A DNA stretch of 64,000 nt from assembly GCA_900129675.1 (NCBI GenBank), contig FSRD01000001.1:6375501-6439500 (forward strand). Reading direction: 5' to 3'. Positions 50,021-58,935 of the stretch are shown piece by piece; position 1 is the stretch's first letter; each line of letters begins with the position of its first letter. This DNA is from Bradyrhizobium erythrophlei (GTDB taxonomy: Bacteria > Pseudomonadota > Alphaproteobacteria > Rhizobiales > Xanthobacteraceae). Both the position numbers and the translations under genes were made by a program. Under the pieces are notes generated by a model that was not told where the DNA came from, searched no databases, and saw nothing but the letters and a program-made list of their open reading frames with translations.

Positions 50021-50959
50021 CTAAGTTGTTTCGTCTGCATCGAATGGTCCGCTTCCCCGCACCATTGAGACCCCCGAGGTAAGCCTGCCGCCACTGCTCC
50101 TGCGGGTCCCACGAAACGCCGCCCGATAGATGAACCAGTAGACAGCGCCGACCAGGCCGGCTCCGCCGACGATGTTGCCGAGCGTGACAGGGACGAGGTT
50201 GTGCATGATGCCCGCGAGCGTTATCGCCGATGCATCGAAGTCGGCAGGAAGGCTGCCGGTTCGGGCCTCCAGCCACGCCAGAGGCAGGAAGTACATATTT
50301 GCCACGCAGTGCTCGAAGCCCGCGGCAATGAACGCCGACACCGGCAGGACGAGAGCCACGATTTTGTCGGTGACCGATCGACCCGCATACGCCAGCCAAA
50401 CCGCCATGCATACCAGCAGGTTACACAGGATGCCTTTGATAAACAGCGTCAAGACATCTGGCTGAATCTTCGCGACGGCCGTATTCGCGACCGACAAGCC
50501 GACGCGGCCACCGTTCATGTCGAGATGATGAGATAAGAAAACGAGGCAGACCAATCCCAGGGCGCCGACAAGGTTACCAAACCAGACGATGATCCAATTG
50601 CGCAGCATCTCCCAGGTCGAGACCTCTCTGCTCGCCCACGCCATCACGATCAGATTGTTACCGGTGAAAAGCTCGGCTCCTCCGACCAGGACAAGCGCCA
50701 GCCCGAGTGAAAAAGCCAGTCCGCCGAGGACGCGTGCGATGGCGAAGCTCAGGCCAGCGTCGCTCGCAACGATGGTGTAGTACAAGGCGCCGAGCCCGAT
50801 GCCGCCGCCGGCGACCACCGCCAGCATGAAAGAGGCTTGGAAAGGAAGGTTCGCCTTCTTCACTCCGACCTTCTCGACCGCCTCCTTGATCTCGGCCGGA
50901 CTGTAGGCATTCAGATTGAAGATCGGAGGTGATAGCGGCTCGGATGCTCGATCGCCCAT
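50021..50959 (-). CDS. focA: Formate/nitrite transporter, FocA family
   Basis: 312 residues. Six membrane segments of the FNT family: AGGGIGLGALYYTIVASDAG, FTGNNLIVMAWASREVS (the first re-entrant loop), a middle NWIIVWFGNLVGALGLVCLV, GILCNLLVCMAVWLAYAG, FEHCVANMYFLPLAW (conserved H and N of the pore) and LVPVTLGNIVGGAGLVGAVY. In a pfl operon it exports or re-imports formate made by pyruvate formate-lyase. The tail of about 35 residues is Arg/Gly/Ser-rich. 41 bases follow the transporter gene upstream. Confidence 0.9.
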   Translation of the reverse strand: MGDRASEPLSPPIFNLNAYSPAEIKEAVEKVGVKKANLPFQASFMLAVVAGGGIGLGALYYTIVASDAGLSFAIARVLGGLAFSLGLALVLVGGAELFTGNNLIVMAWASREVSTWEMLRNWIIVWFGNLVGALGLVCLVFLSHHLDMNGGRVGLSVANTAVAKIQPDVLTLFIKGILCNLLVCMAVWLAYAGRSVTDKIVALVLPVSAFIAAGFEHCVANMYFLPLAWLEARTGSLPADFDASAITLAGIMHNLVPVTLGNIVGGAGLVGAVYWFIYRAAFRGTRRSSGGRLTSGVSMVRGSGPFDADETT

Positions 50960-51000
50960 GGCTCGTCCTCGTGTCCTGAGCAGCCGCGAGATGCGGACGA

Positions 51001-52602
51001 TCAGCCCCCGGTGTTTGCGACAGTGAGAAGACCGACAATTTGCGCTGCGATCACCTTCACCAGCGTCATCGAGGGAAAGATCATGGCGTAGCCGATGTCC
51101 GGCCGCTCTGTTGGCGCCATCTTCGTGGAGTAGACGAGAATGGCCGGGTTTCCCGTGGCGCCCGATGCCACGCCGACGAGATCGTCGTACGGGATTTTCA
51201 GAACGTAGTGGCCGACCAGCAGGACGATAAACACGGTCGTCAATAGAACCGCGACGCCAATAAAGAGCATGGTCAGTCCGGATTCCGCGACGGTGCGGAC
51301 GAAAGGCTGTCCGGCGTTGACGCCGACGGTAGCGAGGAACATTGCGAGACCGAAATTTCGAAGAACGATATTGGCCGGCAACGGCATGGTCCAGAGCATC
51401 GGGCCGGTGCGGCGCAGCTTGCCGAGGATAAGCGCTACGATCAGCGGTCCGCCGCCGATACCGAGCGTCACCACTCCGACTCCAGGAACCGGAATCGGGA
51501 TAAGCCCAAGCAAGACGCCTAACACCATTCCGATTCCGAGCGAGACGTAGCTGAATTCGGCCGCAGCCTTGACCGTGTCGCCGAAGTGGCGCCGAATCTC
51601 CTCCTTTCGGTCGGGAGGCGTCAGGACCCCGATCCGGTCGCCAAATTCGAGCATCAGATCCGGCGCCGGCACCAGGTCCGCATCATAGCGACGGACATGC
51701 AATAGGTGGGTCGGATAGCCGGCTGGCATGGGAAGACTAGCGAGGGGCACTCCGACCACGCTGGCCTTCCCGACAAAGACTCGAATGTAATCGAGATCGG
51801 CGCGGTCGCTGGCCAGGCGGCCAGGCTCCAGTTTTCCAAGCGTGGCGGCCGCCCTGGCAATTTCTTCATTCTGCTCCGCGACCACGAGAATGGCATCTCC
51901 GGCGGACAAGACAGTATCGGCGGTAGGAACGAAGTTGCGCCCGGCCTTTCGAACCATCGTGACCTGCACACCGCTGAGTGCCCCCGTCGTCAGCTCGTCG
52001 AGTCTCTTTCCCGCATAACCTTCGCCGATCGAGATTTCGCCCATGTGGAATCGCTGCGTCTTGGCCGGGAATTTCGGCTTCACCACGCGCGTCATGAAGT
52101 AGATGCAGAGGATCGGACCGATGACCCCGAAGGGGTAGGCGATGGAGTAGCCGATCGACGGGTCCTTGTTCTTGACGACGTCAAGCGCGGCCTGAAGCGA
52201 CGCTGTGCTCGTCATCGATCCGGCGTAGATGCCCAGGGTATGTCCGATCTTGATCCCGAAGATGTGCCCCAGGCCGAGTGCAACGAACAATCCCGCCATA
52301 CAAGCGACAAATGCCAGCAGATTGTACTTCTGCCCGACGCCGACCATGCCTTCGAAGAACTGCCTGCCGTAGAGAATCCCGATCCCGTACAGGAACATGA
52401 TCAGTCCGGTCAGCCCGATCGGTCCCGTGATCTGGGCTTTGGGCGCGAACGCACCGATGGCAAGGCCCACGAAGAGAACGGCACCGACGCCGAGAGAAAA
52501 TCCCCCGATGCTGATCTGGCCGACCAGGTAGCCCAATCCGATCGCGAGAAATGCCGTCAGTATCGGCTGGCTTCCGATGATCTCGCGAGCAAGGTCAAGC
52601 AT
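51001..52602 (-). CDS. AAE-family membrane transporter with two TrkA-C domains
   Basis: 533 residues from ATG 52602 (GGGGAGA 8 bases upstream). Five or six membrane helices in each half (AFLAIGLGYLVGQISIGGFS, FVALGLGHIFGIKIGHTLGI; then IGMVLGVLLGLIPIPVPGVG, VGVASGATGNPAILVYS), flanking two RCK/TrkA-C regulatory domains around residues 200-370 (GEISIGEGYAGKRLDELTTG, GKASVVGVPLASLPMPAGYP). This is the aspartate-alanine exchanger (AAE) family. Between pflA and focA, it may move a fermentation acid or amino acid; the substrate is not evident. Confidence 0.85.
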   Translation of the reverse strand: MLDLAREIIGSQPILTAFLAIGLGYLVGQISIGGFSLGVGAVLFVGLAIGAFAPKAQITGPIGLTGLIMFLYGIGILYGRQFFEGMVGVGQKYNLLAFVACMAGLFVALGLGHIFGIKIGHTLGIYAGSMTSTASLQAALDVVKNKDPSIGYSIAYPFGVIGPILCIYFMTRVVKPKFPAKTQRFHMGEISIGEGYAGKRLDELTTGALSGVQVTMVRKAGRNFVPTADTVLSAGDAILVVAEQNEEIARAAATLGKLEPGRLASDRADLDYIRVFVGKASVVGVPLASLPMPAGYPTHLLHVRRYDADLVPAPDLMLEFGDRIGVLTPPDRKEEIRRHFGDTVKAAAEFSYVSLGIGMVLGVLLGLIPIPVPGVGVVTLGIGGGPLIVALILGKLRRTGPMLWTMPLPANIVLRNFGLAMFLATVGVNAGQPFVRTVAESGLTMLFIGVAVLLTTVFIVLLVGHYVLKIPYDDLVGVASGATGNPAILVYSTKMAPTERPDIGYAMIFPSMTLVKVIAAQIVGLLTVANTGG

Positions 52603-52630
52603 GTTTGTTCTCCCCCGGAACCGGTTGTCG

Positions 52631-53458
52631 TCAACGCACCTGGCAGCCTGCCGCGCGAAACTGCTCAATGACCCGATTCACCAGGTCCCGGCTGGCGGAG
52701 GGAGTGTTGAGAAGCTTGTAGTCGAGCCCCATCGCCTTCCACTTGAAGGAGCCCATCTGATGGAACGGCTGTACCTCGACCCATTCGACGTTCTTCATCG
52801 GCGCGACGAATCGAGCGATGCCGTCGACGTTGGCGGGATCGTCGGTCTCGCCGGGGACGAGCGTGAAGCGCACCCACACCGGCTTGGATAGCGAAGCCAG
52901 GCGTTCGGCGAAGCACAACGTCGGCGCGAGGTCCCGACCTGTCACTCGACGGTACGTGTCGGGATCCGAGCTCTTGATGTCGAGCAACACGAGATCGATC
53001 GCCGACAGGTAGCTTTCGTCGGCACGATCCCCCAGAAATCCAGAGGTCTCAATGGCCGTATGCAGACCCAATTGCTGCGCTCCGGCGAATATCCGCCGGG
53101 TAAACGCAAGCTGCACCATCGGCTCGCCGCCGGAAATGGTAAGTCCGCCACCAAGCGGACGAAGTGCAGGCGCGAAATCGCCCAGGCGACGGAGCACGTG
53201 ATCGGCCGAAACGTATGTCCCATCCTTCAGATGCCAGGTGTCCGGATTATGGCAGTACGTGCAGCGCAACAGGCAGCCGGAGACGAAGAGCACGACGCGC
53301 AGACCCGGCCCGTCATATCGGGACGAGGTTTCGTAGGAGTGGCAATACCCGAACGCGCCTTGCTCATCCTTGAACTGGCCTTCATCAGGGGCGTCGGGTG
53401 AAACCCCAACCCGGAGGTCGTAACGGCTTCCGGGTTCAAGCGGGTGCACCGTCGACAT
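52631..53458 (-). CDS. pflA: Pyruvate formate-lyase activating enzyme
   Basis: 275 residues. Radical-SAM enzyme with the CxxxCxxC cluster motif VSGCLLRCTYCHNPDTW (about 60-76), GGGLTISGGEPMVQ as the SAM-binding GGE, and TAIETSGFLGD, VLLDIKSSD and VRFTLVPGETDD of glycyl-radical activases. It makes the glycyl radical on PflB using a 4Fe-4S cluster and SAM. It starts 13 bases after pflB. The N-terminal 30 residues extend the E. coli-type protein slightly. Confidence 0.92.
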   Translation of the reverse strand: MSTVHPLEPGSRYDLRVGVSPDAPDEGQFKDEQGAFGYCHSYETSSRYDGPGLRVVLFVSGCLLRCTYCHNPDTWHLKDGTYVSADHVLRRLGDFAPALRPLGGGLTISGGEPMVQLAFTRRIFAGAQQLGLHTAIETSGFLGDRADESYLSAIDLVLLDIKSSDPDTYRRVTGRDLAPTLCFAERLASLSKPVWVRFTLVPGETDDPANVDGIARFVAPMKNVEWVEVQPFHQMGSFKWKAMGLDYKLLNTPSASRDLVNRVIEQFRAAGCQVR

Positions 53459-53471
53459 CGTGGACCTCGAA

Positions 53472-55742
53472 TCAGATTTGGCCGTGGAAGGTACGGCTGA
53501 TCACATCCCTCTGCTGCTCTGGCGTCAGGCGAACGAAGTTCACGGCGTAGCCCGACACACGGATCGTGAGCTGCGGGTATTTGTCGGGATTCTTGATCGC
53601 GTCCTCGAGCGTCTCCTTGTCGATCACGTTGAGGTTCATGTGGAACCCGCCGCGATCGAAGTAGACGTCGAACGCCTTGACTGCCTCATCCAGAAGCTGA
53701 CCTTCGGACAGGTGTGCCTTCTGAGGAGCGACGGAGACCGTGTAGCTGATCCCGTCCTGCGCATCCTTGTAGGGGAGCTTCGCCACCGAAAGGCATGAGG
53801 CGAGCCAGCCATGACTGTCCCGGCCATGCATGGGGTTTGCTCCGGGGCCGAAAGGCTCGCCTTTCCTGCGTCCGTCCGGGGTATTTCCTGTGGCCTTGCC
53901 GTACACCACGTTTGAGGTGATGGTGAGCACACTTTGCGTATGGGTTGCGTTTCGATAGGTCGGGTGTTTGCGGATCTTCCCCATAAAGTTCGTGACGATT
54001 TCGGACGCAATCTCGTCGACGCGGTCATCATTGTTGCCGAACTGCGGCGTCGCCTTGTTGCCCTCGTTCTGATAATCGACGATCAATCCGTTCGAGTCGC
54101 GTGTGACACGGATCTTTCCGTACTTGATCGCGCTCAGGCTGTCGGCGACCACGGACAGGCCGGCTATTCCGAATGCCATCGTTCTCAGTATGTCGCGATC
54201 GTGAAGCGCCATTTCCAGGCGCTCGTAGAAGTACTTGTCGTGCATGTAATGGATGCAGTTCATGGCATGCACGTAGGTGCGTGCGAGCCACTCCATCGTC
54301 GTCTCAAACTTGGCCACGACGTCGTCATAGTCGAGAAATTCGCCGGCCACCGGCAGCGTTTGAGGCGCGACCTGGTCGCCGGACACCTCGTCACGGCCGC
54401 CATTGATCGCGTAGAGCAGCGCTTTCGCCAGGTTGACGCGGGCGCCAAAGAACTGCATCTGCTTTCCGAGACGCATCGCCGAGACGCAGCAGGCGATGCC
54501 GTAGTCGTCGCCCCAGAATGGTCGCATCAGATCGTCGTTTTCGTATTGCAGCGAGGACGTGTCCCGGCTGACCTTGGCACAATAGCGTTTGAAGGGCGCG
54601 GGCATATGGTTGGACCATAGAACCGTGATGTTGGGTTCCGGCGCCGGGCCGAGATTGTAGAGCGTGTGCAGCATTCGATAGCTGCTCTTGGTCACGAGGG
54701 CACGGCCATCCAGATCCATGCCACCGACGCACTCGGTCGCCCAATAGGGGTCGCCGCTGAACAGCGCATCATAGTCAGGGGTACGGAGGAAACGGACGAT
54801 GCGAAGCTTCTGCACCAACTGGTCCCATAGCTCCTGGGCGCGGGCTTCGTCCAGTGCGCCTTCCTTGAGGTCCCGCTCGATGTAGATGTCCAGGAAGCTC
54901 GAGATGCGTCCGATCGACATTGCCGCGCCATTCGCTTCCTTGATCGCGCCCAGATACGCGAAATAGGTCCACTGGAAGGCCTCCTGAGCATTCGTAGCCG
55001 GCTTCGAAATATCGTGATCGTAGAGCTTCGCCATCGAGGCCAGATCCTCGAGTGCGCGGATTTGTTCGGATAGCTCCTCCCGCAGCCGGATGATTTCGTC
55101 GGTTGGCCACATGTCATTGATTTGCGCCCGCTCGTCGTGCTTGGCCTCAAGAAGCCGGTCGACGCCGTATAAAGCCACCCTTCGATAGTCGCCGATGATC
55201 CGACCACGGCCGTAGGCGTCCGGAAGACCCGTGATGATGCCGGACCTTCGGCAGTTCATGATCTCCGGCGTATAGGCATCAAACACGCCGTCATTGTGCG
55301 ACTTACGGTACTTTGTGAACGTTTCGTGCACAGCCGGGTCGGGTTCAAAGCCTGCCGCCTTCAGGCCTGCCTCGACCATCCGCAACCCGCCGAATGGAAA
55401 GATCGCCCGCTTGAATGGCTGATCGGTCTGCAGGCCTACGACAACCTCGTTGTCTCGATCGATGTAGCCAGCCTTGTGGGCCAACATGGACGATGGGTTT
55501 TTTGCATCGACCGAGAGTACGCCCTTCTTTCTTTCGTCGGCGAAGTACGGTTGCAGTTTTGCCCATACAGCCTTTGTGCGCTGCGACGGCGCTACGAGGA
55601 ACTCCTCGTTGCCAAGGTAGGGAGTAACATTCCGGACGATGAAATCGCGAACGCTGATGGAAGTGCGCCAATCGCCTGCCCGAAAGACTCTCCAGCAATC
55701 TCCGGCATCCACATCCTTCCTAAGAGCTGCGCTTGCTTTCAT
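53472..55742 (-). CDS. pflB: Pyruvate formate-lyase
   Basis: 756 residues from ATG 55742, with GGAGG five bases before it; an upstream frame to 55805 has no site. E. coli PflB is 760. Catalytic cysteine pair in GIACCVSAMRLGKQ, substrate-loop motif RSGIITGLPDAYGRGRIIGD, and the C-terminal glycyl-radical loop TIRVSGYAVNFVRLT. Converts pyruvate and CoA to acetyl-CoA and formate without oxygen. Uncommon in Bradyrhizobium, so probably a niche trait for microoxic or anoxic life. First gene of the operon pflB-pflA-AAE-focA-fabI. Confidence 0.95.
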   Translation of the reverse strand: MKASAALRKDVDAGDCWRVFRAGDWRTSISVRDFIVRNVTPYLGNEEFLVAPSQRTKAVWAKLQPYFADERKKGVLSVDAKNPSSMLAHKAGYIDRDNEVVVGLQTDQPFKRAIFPFGGLRMVEAGLKAAGFEPDPAVHETFTKYRKSHNDGVFDAYTPEIMNCRRSGIITGLPDAYGRGRIIGDYRRVALYGVDRLLEAKHDERAQINDMWPTDEIIRLREELSEQIRALEDLASMAKLYDHDISKPATNAQEAFQWTYFAYLGAIKEANGAAMSIGRISSFLDIYIERDLKEGALDEARAQELWDQLVQKLRIVRFLRTPDYDALFSGDPYWATECVGGMDLDGRALVTKSSYRMLHTLYNLGPAPEPNITVLWSNHMPAPFKRYCAKVSRDTSSLQYENDDLMRPFWGDDYGIACCVSAMRLGKQMQFFGARVNLAKALLYAINGGRDEVSGDQVAPQTLPVAGEFLDYDDVVAKFETTMEWLARTYVHAMNCIHYMHDKYFYERLEMALHDRDILRTMAFGIAGLSVVADSLSAIKYGKIRVTRDSNGLIVDYQNEGNKATPQFGNNDDRVDEIASEIVTNFMGKIRKHPTYRNATHTQSVLTITSNVVYGKATGNTPDGRRKGEPFGPGANPMHGRDSHGWLASCLSVAKLPYKDAQDGISYTVSVAPQKAHLSEGQLLDEAVKAFDVYFDRGGFHMNLNVIDKETLEDAIKNPDKYPQLTIRVSGYAVNFVRLTPEQQRDVISRTFHGQI

Positions 55743-55858
55743 GGAGGCCTCCATCGCAATCATGTTCTTGATTTGCTTGGCTTCGCGGCCGGACGCCAGG
55801 AACACGCTGCATCCACTGCTCGCTGAGTGAATTGCTAGGAAGCGGCACGCAGTTTCTA

Positions 55859-55872
55859 TTGATCTAAGTCAA
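55859..55872 (-). promoter_or_regulatory. FixK/FNR-type box upstream of pflB
   Basis: TTGATCTAAGTCAA matches TTGAT-N4-ATCAA in 9 of 10 positions. Lying 117 bases from the pflB start, it is well placed for activation about 40 bases before a transcription start near 55825. It implies low-oxygen control. Confidence 0.6.
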
Positions 55873-56233
55873 AGTCGTGCGACTTGACCTGCCAGAGTGT
55901 GTACGTGCTTGGCCAAGCAGCCGGCGCGAGTTATGCAGCCAAGGATCGGTCAGCTTTGCTGTCCCGGCTACCGGATAATTTGCGATCGTATCAACAGTCG
56001 TATTGGCCCGGAGATTGGAACCTGACATCCGCTGGTTACTTGCGCGCCATCTGCTCAATGGGTTCCGGACGACGGTCCGGTCACTGCGTTGCAGAGATGC
56101 CGTGGGCATGTCGCAAAACAGCAGCTCAGCAAAGACTGGAGTGCAGCAGAGACTAAGATAGCGAGTTCGCGCTGGAGGCATTTGAAGTTATACTCCGAGT
56201 TGTCGGAGTGCTGTCCGTTCGTGGGAGGTTCGG
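55873..56233. other. 361-base divergent intergenic region
   Basis: Between pflB and the PHA synthase gene. Apart from the FixK/FNR box at its edge and GGGAGG before the synthase, I see no motif that I can support. Confidence 0.3.
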
Positions 56234-57970
56234 ATGGAAAAATCGTCATCGCAAAAATCGTCATCGCCAAGCAGTTCATCGGCCTATCTTGAAAATCTGA
56301 TGAGGGCCGGCGAGCTATCGATGAAGCAATTTGACGATGCGATCGCCGCGGCAATGGGAGTAGACGGCGGTCGCGCGACGAGTCAGGGAACGTCGCCGTT
56401 TGCGATGTATCCCGATTACGTGACGCAGGCTTGGCGGCTCTGGAATGCGAGCATCGTCAATGCGTTCACTGCGGGTGCGACGTCGAGCATTCGGCCCTCG
56501 CGAGGCGACAAACGGTTCAAGGACGACGCCTGGCATCAGTCGCCTTATTACGATCTTCTCAAGCAATCCTACCTGCTCACCTCGAAGCAATTGTCCGATC
56601 TGGTCGATCAAGCCCAGGTCGATGATAAGTCCAAGCTGCAGCTTCGATTCTATGCACGGCAATTCGTTGATGCGATGAGTCCGTCCAATTTTCCCGCGAC
56701 AAATCCCGAGGTCATTCGAACCGCAATCAAGACACGCGCAGCGAGTCTGGCGGCCGGGATGCAGAACCTGATCGAGGATATCCAGAAAGGGCGCATCACC
56801 CGGGTTGATGAATCCGCCTTTGAGGTCGGCAAAAATCTTGCGGCAACGCCAGGATCGGTCATCTTCGAGAACGAGCTGATCCAGCTCATCGAATATACGC
56901 CACAGACAAGTGACGTCGAGAAGACTCCGCTTCTGATCGTGCCGCCTTGCATCAACAAGTATTACCTGATGGACCTCGGCGCGGGAAATTCGTTCGTTGA
57001 ATATGCAGTCGCTCAAGGCCATCACACCTTCCTGATCTCATGGCGCAGCGCGGTAGCCGAAACCCAGTTTCTGACCTGGGACGACTACCTGACGCTTGGA
57101 CCACTCAAGGCAATCGACGTTGTGCGCGAAATTGCAGATGTCGACCAGCTTCATGTGTTGGGCTTTTGCGTCGGCGGCACGATTTTGAGCTGCGCGGCCG
57201 GAGTGCTGGCCGCTCGCGGAGAACACAAGCTTGCGACCATGACGCTGCTGACCACAATGATCGACTTTGCCGATCCCGGGGAAATTGGGCTGCTGATCGA
57301 CGAGAGTTCAATCGCGTTGCGCGAGGCGATGATCGGAAGAGGTGGCATCCTGCCGGGGAAGGAACTGGCCTTTACCTTCGGGACGTTGCGCGCCAACGAT
57401 CTGATCTGGCGCTATGTCGTCGAGAACTATTTGAAAGGCGCGACGCCTGAAGCGTTCGACCTGCTGTACTGGGATTCTGATAGCGTCAGCCTGCCCGGTC
57501 CGATGTACTGCTGGTACACGCGCAACACCTATCTCGAGAACAAGATCAAGGAGCCAGGCAAGACGACCCAATGTGGCCTGCCGATCGACCTTTCGAAGGT
57601 CAGAGTGCCGCTCTATCTATTGGCGTCCCGCGAGGACCATATCGTGCCTTGGCAAAGCGCATACCGGTCGAAGGATCTAATGGGAAGAGATCCGCACTTC
57701 GTGCTGGCCGCCAGTGGTCATGTTGCTGGCGTCATCAATCCGCCCGCTCGCAACAAGCGCAGCTATTGGCTCAATGACAACATCGATCGCGATGCGAACA
57801 ATTGGCTAGAGGAGGCCCAGGAGAAGCCGGGAAGCTGGTGGCCTGATTGGGACACCTGGATGAAGCGTTATTCAAGCGGCACCACTCGCGCTCCGGCACG
57901 GCCGGGAAACGCCAACTTTCACGTCATTGAACCCGCGCCCGGACGCTACGTGAAGCAAAAATCGAATTGA
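56234..57970 (+). CDS. phaC: Class I poly(3-hydroxyalkanoate) synthase
   Basis: 578 residues, ATG 56234 with GGGAGG 8 bases upstream. N-terminal PhaC domain (YPDYVTQAWRLWNASIVNAF, FKDDAWHQSPYYDLLKQSYL) and the alpha/beta-hydrolase core with lipase-like box LGFCVGGTILSC, whose Cys is the nucleophile, the Asp in LASREDHIVPW and the His in ASGHVAGVINPP. Length fits class I, single-subunit synthases that polymerise hydroxyacyl-CoA into granules. Next to the pfl operon, it may serve as an electron and carbon sink in low oxygen. No phaA, phaB or phasin gene in the window. Confidence 0.93.
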   Translation: MEKSSSQKSSSPSSSSAYLENLMRAGELSMKQFDDAIAAAMGVDGGRATSQGTSPFAMYPDYVTQAWRLWNASIVNAFTAGATSSIRPSRGDKRFKDDAWHQSPYYDLLKQSYLLTSKQLSDLVDQAQVDDKSKLQLRFYARQFVDAMSPSNFPATNPEVIRTAIKTRAASLAAGMQNLIEDIQKGRITRVDESAFEVGKNLAATPGSVIFENELIQLIEYTPQTSDVEKTPLLIVPPCINKYYLMDLGAGNSFVEYAVAQGHHTFLISWRSAVAETQFLTWDDYLTLGPLKAIDVVREIADVDQLHVLGFCVGGTILSCAAGVLAARGEHKLATMTLLTTMIDFADPGEIGLLIDESSIALREAMIGRGGILPGKELAFTFGTLRANDLIWRYVVENYLKGATPEAFDLLYWDSDSVSLPGPMYCWYTRNTYLENKIKEPGKTTQCGLPIDLSKVRVPLYLLASREDHIVPWQSAYRSKDLMGRDPHFVLAASGHVAGVINPPARNKRSYWLNDNIDRDANNWLEEAQEKPGSWWPDWDTWMKRYSSGTTRAPARPGNANFHVIEPAPGRYVKQKSN

Positions 57971-58673
57971 CGATCGTCTAAACTGAAACGTGTAACCAGA
58001 ATGTCGCACGGGTCTATGAATGCGGTGTCGGCACACGACGAACTGGAGCGCGCGAAGCGCGACGAAGTGCCCAGCTATGCGCGGTGCGGGAGGCACGGCG
58101 CCAGCTGGATGAACAAAAACGCGGACGCGCCACTGGCAACTGACCGAGGCCGACCTCGACAGCGTCAGAGCTGATCTGACGGAGCAAGGGCGCATCGTGC
58201 TTGCAAAAGGCGTCGGGCGAAGCAACGAAGATCGACCCGCAAGGACGCCAGATCGGAGGCCAGCCGCTCAAGGTCGTGCGCGACTTCCTGCAACGTCACG
58301 ACAAAGCTGATTCTGGTGCACTAAGCGGACCCGGCATTGCAGCCGGTCGTGTCGGCTCTGGCGCAGCGGCCGACGTTCTGATGGGCAGCGATGGCGGAGA
58401 TCGACGTCAAAGCGAAAGAAACGCCCAGACAGCAGCGCCGCATAGACCAAGAAACCAAACAATTGAAAACCAGAACAATAGGTCGTCTCGTGACATTCAG
58501 GCTCCGGCAAAGCCAGTTTGGCGTCTGGGCTTGTGCCCATATACCGGAGGGATGACACGCAAATCTTGTTATCGCGCGCCAAGAATTTAGGATTTCTCGC
58601 CGAAAATCCCGGAGAGATGCATTTCAAAGATGCCTTCAGGTTTCTTTGAGCTAACAGCCGGGGTTGCCCGACC
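57971..58673. other. 700-base stretch without a convincing gene
   Basis: Short frames only. One of 54 codons (58391-58555) starts MAEIDVKAKETPRQQRRIDQ, with no ribosome site. The segment 58200-58330 (KIDPQGRQIGGQPLKVVRDF) reads like a fragment of a decayed gene. Nothing further. Confidence 0.3.
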
Positions 58674-58935
58674 TCAATCGCCGCGCTGCCGCTCGCCGTC
58701 GGTCTTGTCAAGGGTTCCCGCCGTTATCGGCACGCCATGCCCTCTCGCCGGAACGCAATTGGATAGTCGGAATTCTCTTGGCGTCATTCCAGTCCATCGT
58801 TTGAAGGCGTGGGTAAAGGAGCTAACTTCCTGATAGCCCAAAAGCCAAGCTATTTCGGTGACAGGTAATTCGCGATCGCCGAGATAGCGTTTGGCAAGAG
58901 CTGACCTCAGCTTGTTGAGTATTTCGGCGTAAGTT

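Noticed and set aside
51706..52671. 321-codon rightward frame opposite the AAE transporter
   Set aside because: Antisense shadow of a clear membrane protein; no domain and no start signal.
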